Assembly: GCF_000420045.1 (NCBI RefSeq)
Contig: NZ_ATUE01000006.1
Span: 620,001-684,000, forward strand
Source: Perlucidibaca piscinae DSM 21586
Lineage (GTDB): Bacteria > Pseudomonadota > Gammaproteobacteria > Pseudomonadales > Moraxellaceae
Direction of reading: 5' to 3'
DNA: 64,000 nucleotides
In this document: positions 61,815 through 64,000 of the stretch, in pieces
Numbering within the stretch: the first letter of the stretch is position 1
Layout: each line of letters starts with the position of its first letter
Translations under genes and position numbers: made by a program
Notes under the pieces: model-generated
What the model was told of the DNA's origin: nothing
Databases searched by the model: none
What the model saw: only the letters and a program-made list of their open reading frames with translations

Positions 61815-63380
61815 TCAGCGCCGGCTCAACGACCCCAGCAGACCGCGGAGCAGCTCGCGGCCGATCTTGCGGCCGACCTCCGAACTGGCGGCACGGGCGG
61901 CGCTTTTCGCGGCACTTTCCCAGACACTGTCAGGCTCGCGCGCGGGTCTGCGCGCCGCCGCCCTGTCAGCGGCGGCCTGCGCCTTTTCAGCCGCCAGCCT
62001 GGCCTTTTCCGCTTCTTTGGCCTGGGCCTCGGCGAGCCTCCGTGCCTCGCTCTGACGCTCGGCTTCCGCAGCCGCCTGCGCCTGCTGGCCGGCACGCGCC
62101 TGCAACTGCTCGTAGGCCGACTCCCTGTCCAGCGCGGCATCGTAGCGGGCCTTGAACGGCGAGCGGCTCATCACGGTCTGGCGCTCCTCGGGCGTGATGG
62201 CGCCCATGCGCGAACGGGGCGGACGCACCTTGGCACGCTCCACCGGGGTCGGCACCCCGCCCTCGCCCAGCGTTGACACCAGTGCCTCGCCCACGCCCAG
62301 CTCGGTGATGGCCGTGGCGACATCCAGCCCGGGTTTGGCGCGGAAGGTGTCGGCGGCGGCACGGACGGCTTTCTGGTCGCGCGGGGTGAAGGCGCGCAGG
62401 GCATGCTGCACGCGGTTGCCGAGCTGGCCGAGGATGGTCTCGGGCAGGTCCAGCGGGTTCTGGGTGATGAAGTAGATGCCGACGCCCTTGGAGCGGATCA
62501 GGCGCACGACCTGCTCGATCTTGTCGAGCAGCGCCTTGGGCGCGTCGTTGAAAAGCAGGTGCGCCTCGTCGAAGAAGAACACCAGTTTCGGCAGGTCGGC
62601 ATCACCGCGCTCGGGCAGGTCCTCGAACAGCTCGGACAGCAGCCAGAGCAGGAAGGTGGCGTACAGGCGCGGCTGCTGGAAAAGCTGGTCTGCGGCGAGC
62701 ACGTTGATGACGCCACGGCCATCCAGCGTGGTCTGCATGAAGTCCTCCAGCTGCAGGGCCGGTTCGCCGAAGAAGGCCTCGGCGCCCTGCTGCTCCAGAG
62801 TCAGCAGAGCGCGCTGTATGACGCCCAGGGTGGCCTTGCTGACCGCGCCGTAATCGCTGCCCAGGCTGGCCGGGTTGTCAACCGCCATCGCCAGCAGGGC
62901 TCGCAGGTCCTTGAGGTCAAGCAGCAGCAGGCCCTGGTCGTCGGCGTACTTGAAGAGCAGGTTGAGCACGCCCTCCTGGGTGTCGTTGAGGTCCAGCATG
63001 CGCGCCAGCAGCAGCGGGCCGAGGTCGGAGATGGTGGCACGCACCGGGTGGCCCTGGCGGCCGAAGACATCCCAGAACACCACCGGATAGGCCTGGGTGC
63101 GGAAATCGGTCATGCCGGTCTTGAGGGCGCGCTCAGGCAGCTTGGGATTGGCGGCGTCACCGGCTTGCGAGAGGCCGGCGACATCGCCCTTGATGTCGGC
63201 CAGGAAGACCGGCACGCCAAGATCGGAAAAGCCTTCAGCCAGGATCTGCAGGGTGATGGTCTTGCCGGTGCCGGTAGCGCCGGCCACCAGGCCGTGACGG
63301 TTGGCATAACGTCCGGCAAGCGCGCAGCGCATCGGCTCCGGCTCGCCACTCTGTCCGATCAGTACCGATGCCTCTGCCAT
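61815..63380 (-). CDS. HerA-like DUF853 ATPase (YjgR family)
   Basis: A 521-residue P-loop ATPase of the FtsK/HerA superfamily: Walker A GATGTGKT at 34-41, Walker B-like LPKLVFFFDEAHLLF near 270, then VGIYFITQNPLDLP and GNRVQHALRAFTP. The last ~120 residues are an Ala/Glu/Arg-rich helical tail. These proteins are bacterial relatives of archaeal HerA; their role is not established. It converges on the toxin-antitoxin unit, and the next gene diverges. Confidence 0.88.
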   Translation of the reverse strand: MAEASVLIGQSGEPEPMRCALAGRYANRHGLVAGATGTGKTITLQILAEGFSDLGVPVFLADIKGDVAGLSQAGDAANPKLPERALKTGMTDFRTQAYPVVFWDVFGRQGHPVRATISDLGPLLLARMLDLNDTQEGVLNLLFKYADDQGLLLLDLKDLRALLAMAVDNPASLGSDYGAVSKATLGVIQRALLTLEQQGAEAFFGEPALQLEDFMQTTLDGRGVINVLAADQLFQQPRLYATFLLWLLSELFEDLPERGDADLPKLVFFFDEAHLLFNDAPKALLDKIEQVVRLIRSKGVGIYFITQNPLDLPETILGQLGNRVQHALRAFTPRDQKAVRAAADTFRAKPGLDVATAITELGVGEALVSTLGEGGVPTPVERAKVRPPRSRMGAITPEERQTVMSRSPFKARYDAALDRESAYEQLQARAGQQAQAAAEAERQSEARRLAEAQAKEAEKARLAAEKAQAAADRAAARRPAREPDSVWESAAKSAARAASSEVGRKIGRELLRGLLGSLSRR

Positions 63381-63561
63381 GCCAGTCTCCCCCGTTGTCT
63401 GTGCCGGATAGTGTTGTTGTGCGACGCCGGTGGCGTCGGCTGCTGCGCAGCAGACGGCGCAGGCAATGCAGCCGATTACGCGTCAGACCGGCGCCCTTGT
63501 CAAAGGGGGTTTGCGGTATGCTTGCCTCCTGAACCGCCGCCCCGATGAACGAGTCGACGAG

Positions 63562-63951
63562 ATGCGCTTTGCCCTGCTGATCACCGCTGCCCCGGAGCAG
63601 ACTGCCGCCCGCGATGCCTTGCGCATTGCCGAGGCCTTGCTTGCCGCCGGGCATGAGCTGCTGCGGGTGTTCTTTGCCGGCGCTGGCGTGGCGCATGGTA
63701 ATGCCTTGGTCACCCCGGGACGCGACGAGCCCGACCTGTGCGGCGAGTGGCAGCGTCTGCAGCGCGCACACGGTCTCGACCTGGTGGTCTGCGTGGCGGC
63801 CGCCCTGCACCATGGCGTGCTGGATGCCGACAACGCGCAGCGCTGGGAGCGCCCGGCAGCCAGCCTTGCCGACGGCTTCGTTATCAGCGGCCTGGGCCAG
63901 CTGGCGGATGCCCAGCTGCAGGCCGACCGTCTGCTCACCTTTCCGGCCTGA
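63562..63951 (+). CDS. tusD: Sulfurtransferase TusD
   Basis: A 129-residue DsrE-family protein. The ATG at 63562 gives the typical start MRFALLITAAP; the frame extends upstream without homology. Cys77 in DLVVCVAAALHHGV corresponds to the sulfur-carrying Cys78 of E. coli TusD, and GLGQLADAQLQADRLLTF is the usual C terminus. It relays sulfur from TusA within the TusBCD complex for 2-thiouridine in tRNA. tusC begins 15 bases later. Confidence 0.94.
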   Translation: MRFALLITAAPEQTAARDALRIAEALLAAGHELLRVFFAGAGVAHGNALVTPGRDEPDLCGEWQRLQRAHGLDLVVCVAAALHHGVLDADNAQRWERPAASLADGFVISGLGQLADAQLQADRLLTFPA

Positions 63952-63966
63952 ACGGAGCGGCCTGCC

Positions 63967-64000
63967 ATGAAACGCCTGCTCTACATCGCCTGCCGCGACC
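63967..64000 (+). CDS. tusC: TusC sulfur-relay subunit, 3' end outside window
   Basis: The ATG at 63967 opens a frame reading MKRLLYIACRD before the window ends. The position right after tusD and the hydrophobic start with a Cys fit TusC of the TusBCD complex. Only eleven codons are visible, so the call relies on gene order. Confidence 0.7.
   Translation, partial: MKRLLYIACRD

Overview
The window looks like chromosome of a GC-rich gammaproteobacterium. Mfd, NagZ, Prc, RmuC, TusD/TusC, the tRNA-Ser with encoded CCA and a small TIGR02450-type Trp-rich protein all fit that class. An AdeT1/2-like solute-binding protein hints at Moraxellaceae (a Perlucidibaca-like genome is one possibility), but no marker here fixes the genus.

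Bases 1-8898 hold metabolic genes: a partial ChaN/Tiki-like lipoprotein, gloA, a translationally coupled pair (Trp-rich protein and methyltransferase-like protein), a periplasmic solute-binding protein with a textbook terminator, a YncE-like propeller lipoprotein, and an operon of a D-aminoacylase-like amidohydrolase plus an HDAC-like deacetylase, divergent from an AraC/OruR-type regulator. Bases 8945-15122 form a compact signalling and polysaccharide module: receiver-only regulator, YaiO-like barrel, membrane-anchored HEAT protein and processive GT2 synthase on the plus strand, facing a CHASE-PAS histidine kinase and its receiver. A TonB-dependent receptor and a PepSY membrane protein (15210-18856) follow.

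Bases 19113-31130 are on the plus strand: a small membrane protein, two GT87-type membrane glycosyltransferases, mfd, a 1225-residue fusion (PAP2-like, polytopic membrane and spermidine-synthase-like parts), a fatty-acid-hydroxylase-family protein and two TadE-like pseudopilins. All of these except mfd look less GC-rich than their surroundings.

Bases 31144-44888 carry a large Tad (Flp) pilus locus. The minus-strand run reads cpaB-rcpA-tadZ-tadA-tadB-tadC-tadD-DUF3613 and then a second cpaB-rcpA-tadD-DUF3613-tadG. The outer-membrane and accessory module is therefore present twice while the motor is present once. Two flp pilin genes diverge from it, ending at a strong bidirectional terminator. 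A satellite tad cluster (49671-52900) has two tadE-tadG pairs. Together the window encodes one TadZABC motor, two secretins, two pilins, four TadE-like and three TadG-like proteins, and no prepilin peptidase.

The rest is mixed: nagZ, prc, a cardiolipin-synthase-like PLD protein, tRNA-Ser(UGA), a third GT87 paralogue, a HIT protein, a small Cys-containing exported protein beside a LuxR-type regulator, a Bcr/CflA transporter, rmuC, an HExxH small protein, a secreted esterase whose 5' coding end contains a perfect 26-bp inverted repeat, a RES/Xre toxin-antitoxin pair, a HerA-like ATPase, and tusD with the start of tusC at the window edge.
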